DNA of 64,000 nt from an uncultured Mucilaginibacter sp. (GCA_903866915.1 CAIPPO010000080.1:26182-90181), one strand, 5' to 3'. Shown: positions 25,834-35,377, numbered from the stretch's first letter. Made by a program: numbers and translations. The notes: generated by a model from the letters alone, not told the origin.

Positions 25834-27498
25834 ATGATAAAAAAACTCTTATTATTCACAGTACTGTTCGTTGGAGCGGTAAGTTTTAATACGTACGCCC
25901 AACTGGGTGCCGACAAAGAAACCTTTACCCGCGCCGATTCGCTGCGGGGGTATTTGTCGCCTTTACGCACCTGTTACGATATTAATTATTACCACCTGGA
26001 TGTTAAGTTTGATATTCCGGATAAATCCATCAGCGGCAATGTTTTATTCAAATTCACTGCAACGACCGATTTTACAAAACTTCAATTCGATCTGTTTGCC
26101 AACCTGAATGTAGATAAAGTAGTTTATAAGGGACAGGAATTGCCTTACACCCGCGAGTTCAATGCGGTGTTTATCACATTCCCCAAAACAATACCAAAAG
26201 ATAGTAAAGATGAGTTTACGGTATATTATTCGGGGCATCCAACCATCGCTAAGCGTGCTCCCTGGGACGGCGGCGTCGAATACAATGTAGATTCGCTGGG
26301 GCATGCCTGGGTAAATACGGCTTGCCAGGGCATGGGTGCCAGCGTATGGTGGCCCAATAAAGATCAACAGGCCGACGAAGTCGACAGCGCACTGATCAGC
26401 ATTAGCGTACCAACGGGATTAAAGGATGTTTCCAATGGCCGACTACGCAAAGTCACCAAATTGAAAGATGGTTATACCCGGTTCGACTGGTTTGTGGCCA
26501 ACCCCATCAATAACTATGATATTGAAGCGAATATTGGCGATTATACCCACTTCTCAGATACCTTCGATGGAGAAAAAGGCAAACTGACTATGGATTTCTG
26601 GCCATTGAGCTATAACCTCGACAAAGCCAAAAAACAATTGTTGCCGAATGCCAGGAATATGCTTACTGCGTTCGAATACTGGTTTGGACCCTATCCATTT
26701 TATGAAGACGGTTATAAACTGATCGAGTCGCATCACCTGGGTATGGAACATCAAAGCGGCACGGCCTACGGTAACCATTACCAGAATGGGTATTTGGGTA
26801 ACGACTTGTCGGGTACAGGCTGGGGGTTGAAGTGGGACTTCATAGTTGTACACGAAAGTGGCCACGAATGGTTCGGTAATAATATTACTTCGAAAGACCT
26901 GGGTGATATGTGGATCCACGAGAGCTTCACCAATTATTCGGAATCCTTGTTCATCGACAAGTTTTACGGCAAACAGGCGGGCCAGGAATATGTGCATGGC
27001 ACACGCCCGCGTATATCGAATGACCGCCCTATTGTTGGACCCTATAACGTGAACAAAGAGGGCTCGGGCGATATGTACTACAAAGGCGGCAACCTGCTGA
27101 ATATGATCCGTACCATCATCAATGATGATGAAAAATGGCGCAGCATCCTTCGGGGGTTAAACAAAACTTTCTATCACCAAACGGTTACTTATGTTGATAT
27201 CGTTAACTACATCAGCGATCAATCCGGTATCAACCTGCGCCCTGTATTTGACCAGTACCTGCATTATAAAAATTTACCGATACTGGAATTTTCAGTCAGC
27301 AGCAAAGGAAAACTTACAGCCCGCTGGTTAGCCGATGCCAAAGGCTTTAATATGCCTGTAAGGGTACGGATTAAAGGCGGCGAATACCAGTTTATAAAGC
27401 CATCAACAAGACCAATAATAATTGATATTAATGGGGCGACAAAGGACAATATTGAGGTTGACACTTTTAATTATTATATTGGAGTTTTAGTTGAGTAG
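25834..27498 (+). CDS. M1-family metallopeptidase, secreted (second of tandem pair)
   Basis: 554 residues with a signal peptide (MIKKLLLFTVLFVGAVSFNT, then YAQ). It aligns along its whole length with the preceding gene: same CYDINYYHLDVKFDI start, LGMEHQSG in the substrate-facing loop, HESGHEWFGNN with zinc ligands His340 and His344, and Glu363 in WIHESF. The pair clearly arose by tandem duplication, since the DNA too is similar in long stretches. Differences gather in the C-terminal 80 residues and the loop before the zinc site, which may mean different peptide preference. Confidence 0.93.
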   Translation: MIKKLLLFTVLFVGAVSFNTYAQLGADKETFTRADSLRGYLSPLRTCYDINYYHLDVKFDIPDKSISGNVLFKFTATTDFTKLQFDLFANLNVDKVVYKGQELPYTREFNAVFITFPKTIPKDSKDEFTVYYSGHPTIAKRAPWDGGVEYNVDSLGHAWVNTACQGMGASVWWPNKDQQADEVDSALISISVPTGLKDVSNGRLRKVTKLKDGYTRFDWFVANPINNYDIEANIGDYTHFSDTFDGEKGKLTMDFWPLSYNLDKAKKQLLPNARNMLTAFEYWFGPYPFYEDGYKLIESHHLGMEHQSGTAYGNHYQNGYLGNDLSGTGWGLKWDFIVVHESGHEWFGNNITSKDLGDMWIHESFTNYSESLFIDKFYGKQAGQEYVHGTRPRISNDRPIVGPYNVNKEGSGDMYYKGGNLLNMIRTIINDDEKWRSILRGLNKTFYHQTVTYVDIVNYISDQSGINLRPVFDQYLHYKNLPILEFSVSSKGKLTARWLADAKGFNMPVRVRIKGGEYQFIKPSTRPIIIDINGATKDNIEVDTFNYYIGVLVE

Positions 27499-27618
27499 TG
27501 GGTGAATATTGGGGTGGATTAATTCACTAATTGAAATACAGTGTCCCGAATTTTTTTTTCAAATGCCTGCAACATCTTTATAGCAACCCGTGTCTTATTG
27601 TTATCAAAACAAAAAATT

Positions 27619-28347
27619 ATGAAATTGATATCAAGAACTATTTTCGCTTGCCTGGTAATTACGGGTATTTCCTATAGTGTAGCCGCCCCCTCAGCAACGG
27701 CACAGCAAAAAACTGAGGACCGGCATTTGTCGGGTTTCCATGCCCTGGAGGTAGGTGGGCCATTTGATGTTAAACTAACGCAAGGTTCGACCGAATCGGT
27801 AAGAGTTGAAGCACCTGAAGAAGTGATCGGTCGGATTACCACCGAAGTTAGTAACGGGGTGCTCAAAGTTTACAATAAACATAACGAATCCTTTCATTGG
27901 GGCGATGCATTTCATCACCGCAAAATATTGGTATATGTCACCGTCAAGGACATCAATAGCATCGGGGTTACCGGGTCAGGTGATGTTGCCTTTACCGAAG
28001 GTATTCATGCCGATAAACTAACCTTGCATGTTTCCGGCTCCGGCGATGTAAACGGTATGCTGGAAGTGAAATATCTGGAAGCGGGAATTTCAGGTTCGGG
28101 CGATGTTAAACTTTCGGGGCATGCAGATAATACTCAGATCAGAATCAGCGGCTCGGGCGACTACAGCGCACGCGGCCTACACACCGCTAATACAACTGTT
28201 CACATTAGCGGATCAGGAGATGCTTCGGTTTACGCTACCAACAAACTGGACGCATCAGTATCTGGTTCGGGCGATATCAGCTACGGAGGCAGCCCGAAAA
28301 GCGTTTTCAAATCGAAATCTGGTAGTGGCGATATTGGCGGTGATTGA
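27619..28347 (+). CDS. DUF2807 (head GIN domain) secreted protein
   Basis: 242 residues from the ATG at 27619, which starts a signal peptide (MKLISRTIFACLVITGISYS); the frame is open for 26 more codons upstream without a sensible leader. The mature part is a single DUF2807 domain: FHALEVGGPFDVKLTQGSTE opens it, then a regular ladder with the tetrad GSGD occurring about every 20 residues (at least seven times), as expected of a right-handed beta-helix. The family is frequent in Bacteroidota and thought to act in the periplasm; molecular role unknown. Confidence 0.88.
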   Translation: MKLISRTIFACLVITGISYSVAAPSATAQQKTEDRHLSGFHALEVGGPFDVKLTQGSTESVRVEAPEEVIGRITTEVSNGVLKVYNKHNESFHWGDAFHHRKILVYVTVKDINSIGVTGSGDVAFTEGIHADKLTLHVSGSGDVNGMLEVKYLEAGISGSGDVKLSGHADNTQIRISGSGDYSARGLHTANTTVHISGSGDASVYATNKLDASVSGSGDISYGGSPKSVFKSKSGSGDIGGD

Positions 28348-28370
28348 GAAAATTGCCCAACAAACTTTTT

Positions 28371-28407
28371 AAACAAAAATGCCGCGATTTTCGCGGCATT
28401 TTTGTTT
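28371..28407. terminator. Bidirectional terminator between convergent genes
   Basis: aaacaaaaatgccgcga (28371-28387) and tcgcggcatttttgttt (28391-28407) are perfect 17-base complements with a 3-base loop; A and T runs on the two sides make it work for both the DUF2807 gene and the convergent hypothetical. Confidence 0.93.
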
Positions 28408-28426
28408 AGGGACCAAATTGGTTTGT

Positions 28427-29452
28427 TCAAAAACTTGCCAGTTTCCTTCGGCCTAAATCATAAGTCACCCTGAAAACTTCCTGATTACTGGTATAGCCCG
28501 GTGTGCGGTGAATACTCAACACAAATTTACCGGTTAAACCTTTCGCATTGAAGGCATTCCACATCAGGTCCAGGCGATTGTAAAATCGTTTGGTGTAAAA
28601 TGCATCTGCATAGGTAAGTCCTTTACCCGGTTGCCCGTCATAAAATTCATCGTGAACAGCAAAATGCCCGAAACCTGCATAAATATCTAACATAAACCCA
28701 GACGAGGACTGCCATCCGTTCAACCCTCTTTCACGGTCTAAAGTAACGAGTGTTCCTGCGCCTATCGTAAGCGAATCCAGCAGTTTTTGCCTGCGGCTTA
28801 AATCAATGCCCATTAGCACCTGCGCTCCGCCGTTCTCTACAATATGATCGTCCGGAAGCAATATCGCCGCGCCGGCGTCATGCAGTAAAACGGCATAATG
28901 AGTAATGTATAACGGGGCATTCAAGCAAGGTATCCATTTGCCGTAGGAGCCAAATAAAAATTCTTCGCGCTGCGTATTGGTTTGCCGGCTCATCCAGTCG
29001 ATCCAGCCTGTTTCCATCAAATGTGGTGAATGATATTGTGCAAGCAAGCCCTCTACATTGGGGCGATAATACATCATAGTATCGTTTAACAACGCGCGGG
29101 GATATTGAGACACTGTACCATCCCGTGGAAACTCACCACCAAAAAAGTTCCAGCTTTTGCCTTTAAAATTGTAGTAGGCAATAGGGTTTGCATTAAGAAA
29201 ATACGGTTGAGCGCCAAATTCGTGGATGGCATTGGTGCCTACTACAAAACGATTCATCGAATCAATATTCAACCCAAAACTTAATGCGGTACGGGTACCC
29301 GAATAGGTTCTTGATCGTGCTACAAAATCTTTATACTCGCGGTTATCTAAAAAACCAAGTCCGGTAAAATCAACATCCAGTGTCGTTTGCGCTACTAACT
29401 TTGCACTCGAAATAAGGACGAAAAGTAGAATCAGGTAGAGCTTTTTGATCAT
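28427..29452 (-). CDS. Secreted hypothetical protein paired with GT39 gene
   Basis: 341 residues with a signal peptide (MIKKLYLILLFVLISSAKLV). The rest alternates polar and aromatic-rich strands (FNANPIAYYNFKGKSWNFFG, YGKWIPCLNAPLYITHYAVL) and ends in RVTYDLGRRKLASF, reminiscent of an outer-membrane beta-barrel, though a soluble beta-rich fold is equally possible. I do not recognise the family. It begins 9 bases after the GT39 glycosyltransferase stop, so it is surely co-transcribed with it and probably takes part in the same glycan pathway. Confidence 0.7.
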   Translation of the reverse strand: MIKKLYLILLFVLISSAKLVAQTTLDVDFTGLGFLDNREYKDFVARSRTYSGTRTALSFGLNIDSMNRFVVGTNAIHEFGAQPYFLNANPIAYYNFKGKSWNFFGGEFPRDGTVSQYPRALLNDTMMYYRPNVEGLLAQYHSPHLMETGWIDWMSRQTNTQREEFLFGSYGKWIPCLNAPLYITHYAVLLHDAGAAILLPDDHIVENGGAQVLMGIDLSRRQKLLDSLTIGAGTLVTLDRERGLNGWQSSSGFMLDIYAGFGHFAVHDEFYDGQPGKGLTYADAFYTKRFYNRLDLMWNAFNAKGLTGKFVLSIHRTPGYTSNQEVFRVTYDLGRRKLASF

Positions 29453-29461
29453 ATTTTTAAT

Positions 29462-31177
29462 TTATTCAACATTCAATTTAATGATCCTGCTGTTTTTACT
29501 TCCCGGAAACGGGTCGGTTCGCAGGGAAAAAAGCAGGTTGTAATTCCCTTTTAGTAACGGCGCGGTAAACTTAAAACTATAAAGTTTGCTTTCACCGGGT
29601 TTTAGCGTAATAAGGTGAAAATCTGATCCCGACGCCTGTACCGATTGCCCATCAATACCCTTAAAAATACAGGCCTCAAGTACCACCTGGTGTTTATAGC
29701 CCTTATCGCTGAAACTGATCGGATAGCTGTAAGTATTGGTGATACTAAGATTCAGCGACAACTTTGCGCCGGTTTTGACGCTATATTGGTATTGCGGTAA
29801 TTCAATTTTTACTTGTTGGTAGGTACGCAGGTCATTTACCCAACCGGCATACCAGGTGCCGGCCGGGGTGAGCAGGGTATCGGTAGTAATACCTTTAACC
29901 GCATTGCGCAGCACAAAATAGGCTTTCTGTTGCTGAAAACCCTCTTCTATCGGCCAGATATCAAACTGCGTAAGCCGGTAATTGCGGTTATCGTAGGCAA
30001 ACCCTCTGGAGCTATTGGTATAAAAATCATATTTCGAGGGGTTCTGGAATCCCTCATTAAAGATCACGTAGTTATCACCTGCTTTTTGGCGGATTATGCG
30101 GGTCCATTCACGGTAACCAAACTGGCTTTTTATTTGGCCAACCATGCGAATCAAAGGTGAAGAGGTAATAATCAATACCCGGATAGTGATTACAAATAGT
30201 GTATTTACAACCGCCAGGCGGGTAACCCATGGGCGCCAGTTACCACCCTGCCTGAAGGCGATGAGCGCCAGTATAACCAATGGCGCAAAACCGATCAAAG
30301 TCCACTGGGGTTGCACCTCGCCGCGGAAACTGCTGATGAGGAAAAACAGGAAGGTACCCCCGGCGTTAACCATCAAACAGCGGATAAACCGGTCCTCCAC
30401 CTTTACCCGGGTAACCTGGTAAAACCAAAGCCAGCCAATTAGCGGGCCAGCCATCAATATCTGCGCCGGAAAATAGGTCCAGGTTTGGTCGAAATTGTAG
30501 TGATCGGTGGTTTGTTCGAAAAGGTGATAGTTGACTGAGGGATACCCATGATTTGCCTGCCACAAAATATGCGGCAGATAAAGCGCAACCGAAGCCATCA
30601 AAATCAACCAGAATGTTTTTCGTTTGAACAAGGTCAGGTCCGAAAGCACGGTAAAGCCAACCAATAGGATACCATGGTATTTGCTGTACAACAACCCGGC
30701 GATAATTAGCGCCAGCAGCAGGGCCCATTTGATATGATCCTCGTCCGAATATTTCTGGTAAATAAAATAAAACAGCACAGTAAACAGAAACAGCGGCGCA
30801 TCCGGTGTCACCATAAACCCGTAGAGGTTAAAAATAAACACGCCCGAAGCCATTAAAATGAACCATTTAGCCTCGGCACCATATTTTTTTACAATGAGCC
30901 AAAGCAGGTACAACGATACGGTGCTCGAAAGCACGGTTACCATACGCACCCCAAATTCCGAATGTATGATGCTATCCCCGGCGCGGATAAAAAGCGCGAC
31001 CATGGGCGGGTGATCGAAATAACCCCAGTCGAGGTAGCGGGAGTAGAGCCAGTAATAGGCCTCATCGGCGTGGATCTCGGCCGTTATGGCCTGCACAACA
31101 TTCAGCAAAGTCCAGCCCGCAAGGAAATACCAGATCAGTTTATCGGTATTCTTTTTATTTTTCAGAGCTGCTGGCAT
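29462..31177 (-). CDS. GT39 / ArnT-like glycosyltransferase, membrane
   Basis: 571 residues. The N-terminal part has about ten transmembrane helices with the PMT/ArnT signature: EIHADEAYYWLYSRYLDWGY followed by FDHPPMVALFIRAGD in the first periplasmic loop, where the acidic pair DE is the catalytic motif. A soluble beta-sandwich-like C-terminal part (about 460-571, LNLSITNTYSYPISFSDKGY) is an unusual addition. These enzymes transfer a sugar from a polyprenyl-phosphate donor to lipid A, protein or another acceptor on the periplasmic side. First gene of a two-gene unit with the secreted hypothetical. Confidence 0.88.
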   Translation of the reverse strand: MPAALKNKKNTDKLIWYFLAGWTLLNVVQAITAEIHADEAYYWLYSRYLDWGYFDHPPMVALFIRAGDSIIHSEFGVRMVTVLSSTVSLYLLWLIVKKYGAEAKWFILMASGVFIFNLYGFMVTPDAPLFLFTVLFYFIYQKYSDEDHIKWALLLALIIAGLLYSKYHGILLVGFTVLSDLTLFKRKTFWLILMASVALYLPHILWQANHGYPSVNYHLFEQTTDHYNFDQTWTYFPAQILMAGPLIGWLWFYQVTRVKVEDRFIRCLMVNAGGTFLFFLISSFRGEVQPQWTLIGFAPLVILALIAFRQGGNWRPWVTRLAVVNTLFVITIRVLIITSSPLIRMVGQIKSQFGYREWTRIIRQKAGDNYVIFNEGFQNPSKYDFYTNSSRGFAYDNRNYRLTQFDIWPIEEGFQQQKAYFVLRNAVKGITTDTLLTPAGTWYAGWVNDLRTYQQVKIELPQYQYSVKTGAKLSLNLSITNTYSYPISFSDKGYKHQVVLEACIFKGIDGQSVQASGSDFHLITLKPGESKLYSFKFTAPLLKGNYNLLFSLRTDPFPGSKNSRIIKLNVE

Positions 31178-31745
31178 GACGACAAATGTAATTATTAGTC
31201 CGGAAGTCCGTGAAACTCCGCGTAAGTCCGGAAGATTAATTTGAAGTAGATGGCGTAAAAAAGCTGTTCAAAGGCACCAGGTGTTCACTAAAAACACCTG
31301 TTTTATGCCTGTTCTCACCCGAAAACACCTTGTGCGAGAGCCGTTTATGCCTGCTTTTAGGCCTAAAGATGTCCGGTGCAAATACCTCTTTTGTTGTATC
31401 ACCTTGTTGGCCAGCCGCTTAAGTGTTCAAATCGACCCCGCTGACCGGAAATTGCAAATACCTGAAAGTCAACACCTAACAGTCCAAAATACCGGAAAAT
31501 GTCCGATGCCAATTTTTGTCTGGCGTTATTGATTCATTATCAACGTATTACACAAAATTCAACCGGTAATTTTTGGTACCCGCTAACGTTCTGGCTTTCA
31601 AGGTACATTTGAAATAAAAACAGGGTTTTGGACTGTGCCATTTCCAGTGAAATTTTCGATTTTTTGTTAGTTATTGTGAATGAGGATTTTAAGCGTTCAT
31701 TTTGGTGCTTTCGATCGGGCATCAGTCTTGATTGTAAGTGAAGCT

Positions 31746-31794
31746 GTAAGCGGGACGCTTACACTTTTTGTGGTTCAAGCGAGACGCTTGAACC
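31746..31794. repeat. Two neighbouring palindromes with a shared aagcgRgacgctt core
   Basis: gtaagcgggacgcttac (31746-31762) and ggttcaagcgagacgcttga+acc (31772-31794) are both perfect inverted repeats around a 3-base (ggg-like or gag) centre, and both carry the core aagcg-R-gacgctt. They are 9 bases apart. Confidence 0.85.
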
Positions 31795-31910
31795 GGCGGC
31801 AACCAAGGTTAGGCGTTAAAGGTTTCTCGGTCGCCCCCCTGCAGGGCCCGACCCGCTCTCTCGAAATGACATCGCTTGTTATTGGCTTATTCGCCCCCCC
31901 AAAAGCAAAC

Positions 31911-32315
31911 GGCCCCGTGCGATACCTTCTCCTGAGTATCAGGGGAAGGAGGAGGTTGGGGTCACAGAAAATCAACCCGGATAAAAGCCTAAAGGCATAC
32001 CTTGCGATTGCCACGTCGCCCCTGGCGCCCTAACCTACGCAGCTCCTCGCAACGACACCATTTTTTAAAAACATCCGACAATTACGGCCCCGTGCGATAC
32101 CTTCCCCTGAGCATCAGGGGAAGGAGGAGGTTGGGGTCACGAAAATCAACCCGGATACAAGCCTAAAGGCATACCTTGCGATTGCCACGTCGCCCCTTGC
32201 GCCCTAATTTACGCAGCTCCTCGCAACGACACCATTTTTTAAAAACATCCGACAATTACGGCCCCGTGCGATACCTTCCCCAAAGCATCAGTGGAAGGAG
32301 GAGGTTGGGGTCACG
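31911..32315. repeat. 175-base tandem repeat, about 2.3 copies
   Basis: Copies begin with ggccccgtgcgatacctt at 31911, 32086 and 32260. The first two are full length (175 and 174 bases) and nearly identical; the third stops after 56 bases, right where the PQQ dehydrogenase gene ends (its stop is at 32318). Each unit has a G/A-rich ggaaggaggaggttggggtc part and a part that on the minus strand reads gttgcgaggagctgcg ... gcgacgtggcaatcgcaagg, resembling the dispersed 'cattgcgaggagcgaagcgacg..caatc' type intergenic element known from many bacteria. Confidence 0.9.
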
Positions 32316-32317
32316 AA

Positions 32318-34525
32318 TCACCTCCCCAGCCCAAAAGCCACATAGCTATCCCCGGATTTTGTCCCCAGCTTACCCCCACCGCAAGCGATCACCAGGTATT
32401 GCTGGCCTTCCACCTCGTACATGGCCGGGGTGGCAAAACCTGCTGCCGGTAACTGGTATTGCCATAGCAATTTGCCCGTGCGTTTGTTAAAGGCACGCAT
32501 CTTACCATCTTTGGTTGCAGCAATAAACAACAAGCCACCAGCAGTAACTACCGGACCGCCATAATTTTCGGTGCCGGTTATACGGCCGGGTGCGGCAAGA
32601 GCAGGATCGTCTCCGAGTGGTATCCGCCATAACATTTTGCCGGTATTCAAATTAATGGCATTGAGCGTACCCCAGGGTGGTGCAATTGCAGGGTAGCCTT
32701 CCCTACTCAGGAATTTGTTATAGCCCGCCATTTGGTAAGGTATATCAAGGTAGGGGTCATCCGCTTTATGCTCGGGGATAAAAGCAGTTTTTTCAGCTTC
32801 GGTATTGCTGGTAATAAAGGCGATAATTGCTTTAGCCTGCTGGGCCGATAATTGTTTAAACGATGGCATCATCCGGCGACCGCCTTTGAGCAGGTCTGCT
32901 ATCTGCTGATCTTTGTATTTGTTTTGAACGTTGATCAGCGAAGGGTAATTGCCACTGCCTTTTCTTTCAGGACCATGGCAACCAAGGCAATTGGCCCTGT
33001 AAAGCCGCTCTCCTGCCTGTGCAAAATTCTCGGGACTTTGTGGCGCTTTTTGCGTAGCCTCGATGGTCATGATCCAGGCCATTTCGTTGGCGTTGATATA
33101 GATAATGCCGGTAGTTGGGTCGTAAGCCGGGCCGCCCCATTCGGCTCCGCCATCAAAACCCGGCAAAATAACCGATGGCTTTTTGCCCGGCGGCAAAAAC
33201 ATACTCCCGTAGCGGTAAGTTTTTAATCGCCGCAACACTTCGGCTTTGGAGCTATCAGACAAATAGGGGTTGATATCCTTTTCGGTTAGCGTTTGCCGTG
33301 CATAAGGCACCGGCAGTTGCGGGACTGGCTGTGTAGGCCATGGCTTCTCCCCTTTCAGATCAGATGTACTTTGTACCGGCATTTCCTTCACAGGGAACAG
33401 CGGCTTGCCGGTTTCCCGGTCGAGCACGAAAATAAAACCGTGCTTGGTAGGCTGTGCCAGGGCATCAATATCCCGACCGTCTTTTTTGATGGTGACCAAA
33501 ACCGGTGCCGTTGGTAAGTCTTTGTCCCACATATCGTGGTGAATAACCTGGTAATGCCATATCAGCTTGCCCGTTTCGGCATTCAGTGCCAGCACACAAT
33601 TGGCAAAAAGGCCCGCACCAAGTCGTTTGCCGCCCCAAAAATCGTAAGCAGCCGAGCCTGTTGGGGCAAAGAGTATACCGCGCTGTTCATCCATGCTGAA
33701 ACCGGCCCAGCTATTGGCCGAACCTACGTGTTTATAGGCGGCGGTATCTTCCCAGGTTTCGTAGCCTTTTTCGCCGGGATAAGGGATGGTATGAAACACC
33801 CATTTCAGTTTGCCTGTCCGCACATCATAAGCACGGATATGGCCGGGTGCCGCATCGGCGGTTTCGTTAACGCGACTACCAATAATATACAGATCTTTGT
33901 AAATAATACCCGGCGAGGTGGCCGTTACGTACAGCTGGCTAGCATTGCGTCCAAGATCGTTATGCAGGTCAATTTTGCCCTGCTTGCCAAAACTGCCAAT
34001 CGGCTTGCCATCATCTGCATTTACCGCGTAAACAAATGACCCGGCGCAGTAGAGCACCCGACGGTCGCTACCACTCTCCCAGTAGGTTACACCGCGGTTA
34101 TTGTTCATCCCAAAATTTGCAGGTGATGAATTTTTATTGCCTGCCGGATCAAATACCCATTTTTCGCGACCCGTTGCGGCATTAAGGGCAAACAGGCGTA
34201 ATTTAGGTGTGGTACCATACAGGATACTGTCGATCACGATCGGACTGCATTGTATCTGCGAATGTGCAGCTATATCGGCATCGTGGGTATGGTATTCCCA
34301 GGCTACCTGCAGTTTATCTACATTAGACGTATCAACTTGACTTAGAACCGAATAATGCTGAACTTTTTTTGATCCGCCGGAAACCCGCCAGGTAGTGTCG
34401 GCAAGACCAGGGTAATATTTTGGTTTTGCCACCAGGCGGGTGTTGTTATTACCACTACGGCATGACCACACAAGCAATGCCAGTCCGGATAAAAAAAATA
34501 GAAGATACCTGGAAGATCGCAGCAT
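32318..34525 (-). CDS. PQQ-dependent dehydrogenase with inserted cytochrome c domain, lipoprotein
   Basis: 735 residues. N-terminal lipobox (LALLVWSC) suggests a lipid anchor. The main fold is the eight-bladed PQQ propeller: VQHYSVLSQVDTSNVDKLQV with AWEYHTHD, then W-motifs such as GRLKWVFH-like and TGKLIWHYQ. A cytochrome c domain (about 497-580) is inserted before the last propeller blades: CLGCHG with haem Cys513, Cys516, His517, and a Met in GGRRMMPSF as sixth ligand. PQQ dehydrogenases oxidise sugars or alcohols in the periplasm and pass electrons to the respiratory chain; the substrate (glucose-type is common for this architecture) cannot be fixed from sequence. No pqq synthesis genes are in the window. 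Confidence 0.9.
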   Translation of the reverse strand: MLRSSRYLLFFLSGLALLVWSCRSGNNNTRLVAKPKYYPGLADTTWRVSGGSKKVQHYSVLSQVDTSNVDKLQVAWEYHTHDADIAAHSQIQCSPIVIDSILYGTTPKLRLFALNAATGREKWVFDPAGNKNSSPANFGMNNNRGVTYWESGSDRRVLYCAGSFVYAVNADDGKPIGSFGKQGKIDLHNDLGRNASQLYVTATSPGIIYKDLYIIGSRVNETADAAPGHIRAYDVRTGKLKWVFHTIPYPGEKGYETWEDTAAYKHVGSANSWAGFSMDEQRGILFAPTGSAAYDFWGGKRLGAGLFANCVLALNAETGKLIWHYQVIHHDMWDKDLPTAPVLVTIKKDGRDIDALAQPTKHGFIFVLDRETGKPLFPVKEMPVQSTSDLKGEKPWPTQPVPQLPVPYARQTLTEKDINPYLSDSSKAEVLRRLKTYRYGSMFLPPGKKPSVILPGFDGGAEWGGPAYDPTTGIIYINANEMAWIMTIEATQKAPQSPENFAQAGERLYRANCLGCHGPERKGSGNYPSLINVQNKYKDQQIADLLKGGRRMMPSFKQLSAQQAKAIIAFITSNTEAEKTAFIPEHKADDPYLDIPYQMAGYNKFLSREGYPAIAPPWGTLNAINLNTGKMLWRIPLGDDPALAAPGRITGTENYGGPVVTAGGLLFIAATKDGKMRAFNKRTGKLLWQYQLPAAGFATPAMYEVEGQQYLVIACGGGKLGTKSGDSYVAFGLGR

Positions 34526-34764
34526 TTCTTGAACAATTTAGGAAAATGGTTGGATACTAAAATACAGTATTTTTTTCAATGCGAACCGGTATGCTGACAG
34601 GCAAACCCAGAGAGGCATCATATGCCTCTTTATCCCGGGTAACAACAATTTTTTTAACAGGTAACAGGCTGTTGATTATATTTTTTCAGCGTTCAAAAAA
34701 TCTTATAAATATTCAGGATATTCGTTGCCTAACGTATCTTATACGAAACGCTAAAACGATACCT

Positions 34765-35220
34765 ATGAACGCACAGATCGACACCTTAAAAAAAGTAAGA
34801 ACATTTTTATTAGCCAGCATCAGCGACCTCAGCCCCGAACAACTCAATAAGATACCGGCCGGCTTCAACAATAATATCGCCTGGAATCTGGGCCACCTGG
34901 TTGCTACCATGCAGGGAATTTGCTATAAAAGGGGTGGCTTAACTGCCAATATCAGCGAAGAGTTTTGGGAAAAGTACCGCTCTGGCAGTAAACCTGATGG
35001 CGATTTGAGTGCAGAGGAAATAGAAAACATTAAAACCCTGTTTGCAAATGACCCGGATCAGTTAGCAGTCGATTATGACCAACAGCTATTCGGCGGATAT
35101 TCTTCCTGGTCGACCCGCTATGACGTCGCTATCGATAATATAGATGATGCACTTAAATTTTTACTCTACCACGAGGGCTTGCATGCCGGCGCCATTGGTA
35201 CTTTGAAACGGTTGGTTTAG
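34765..35220 (+). CDS. DinB-family protein
   Basis: 151 residues from the ATG at 34765 (MNAQIDTLKKVRTFLLASIS); the frame is open upstream for 62 codons, but without family likeness. The fold is a four-helix bundle of the DinB/DfsB type: the FNNNIAWNLGHLVATMQGIC helix carries the first metal-type His and the C-terminal YHEGLHAGAIGTLKRLV carries the His pair. Bacteroidota members often act in bacillithiol- or thiol-dependent chemistry; the role here is unknown. Confidence 0.85.
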   Translation: MNAQIDTLKKVRTFLLASISDLSPEQLNKIPAGFNNNIAWNLGHLVATMQGICYKRGGLTANISEEFWEKYRSGSKPDGDLSAEEIENIKTLFANDPDQLAVDYDQQLFGGYSSWSTRYDVAIDNIDDALKFLLYHEGLHAGAIGTLKRLV

Positions 35221-35377
35221 GTAAGCTGGGGTATTAAAAAAAAGCCAGCCGCTTCATTAACACAACCCTGCCCCTCTCAAGAGGGAAACCAAATGCTGCG
35301 GTGCTATGTTGACGTTTTGAAAGGTTAAACCTGGGTAGGATTCACTCCCATACTTGCGACAAAAAGACCAACACGCG

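Larger units (their letters stand above)
31178..32317. other. Gene-free repeat-rich interval (1.14 kb)
   Basis: No convincing coding frame. The first 560 bases (31178-31740) contain a few short repeated words (aagtccg three times near 31200-31240, aggtgtt/aacacct hairpin near 31279-31299) and no gene. Then follow two hairpins at 31746-31794 and the 175-base tandem element at 31911-32315. Several open frames on both strands overlap the repeats and look accidental. Confidence 0.7.

Noticed and set aside
31281..31532. 83-codon frame after the GT39 gene
   Set aside because: No ribosome site, no recognisable domain, and unusual Cys/Arg-rich composition; the region has other accidental frames on the opposite strand.
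31680..32033. 117-codon frame upstream of the tandem repeat
   Set aside because: It overlaps the paired palindromes and the first 175-base repeat; composition follows the repeat, not a protein.
31911..32315. CRISPR-like regular repeat
   Set aside because: The unit is about 175 bases, nearly identical throughout and without unique spacers, and there are no cas genes in the window.
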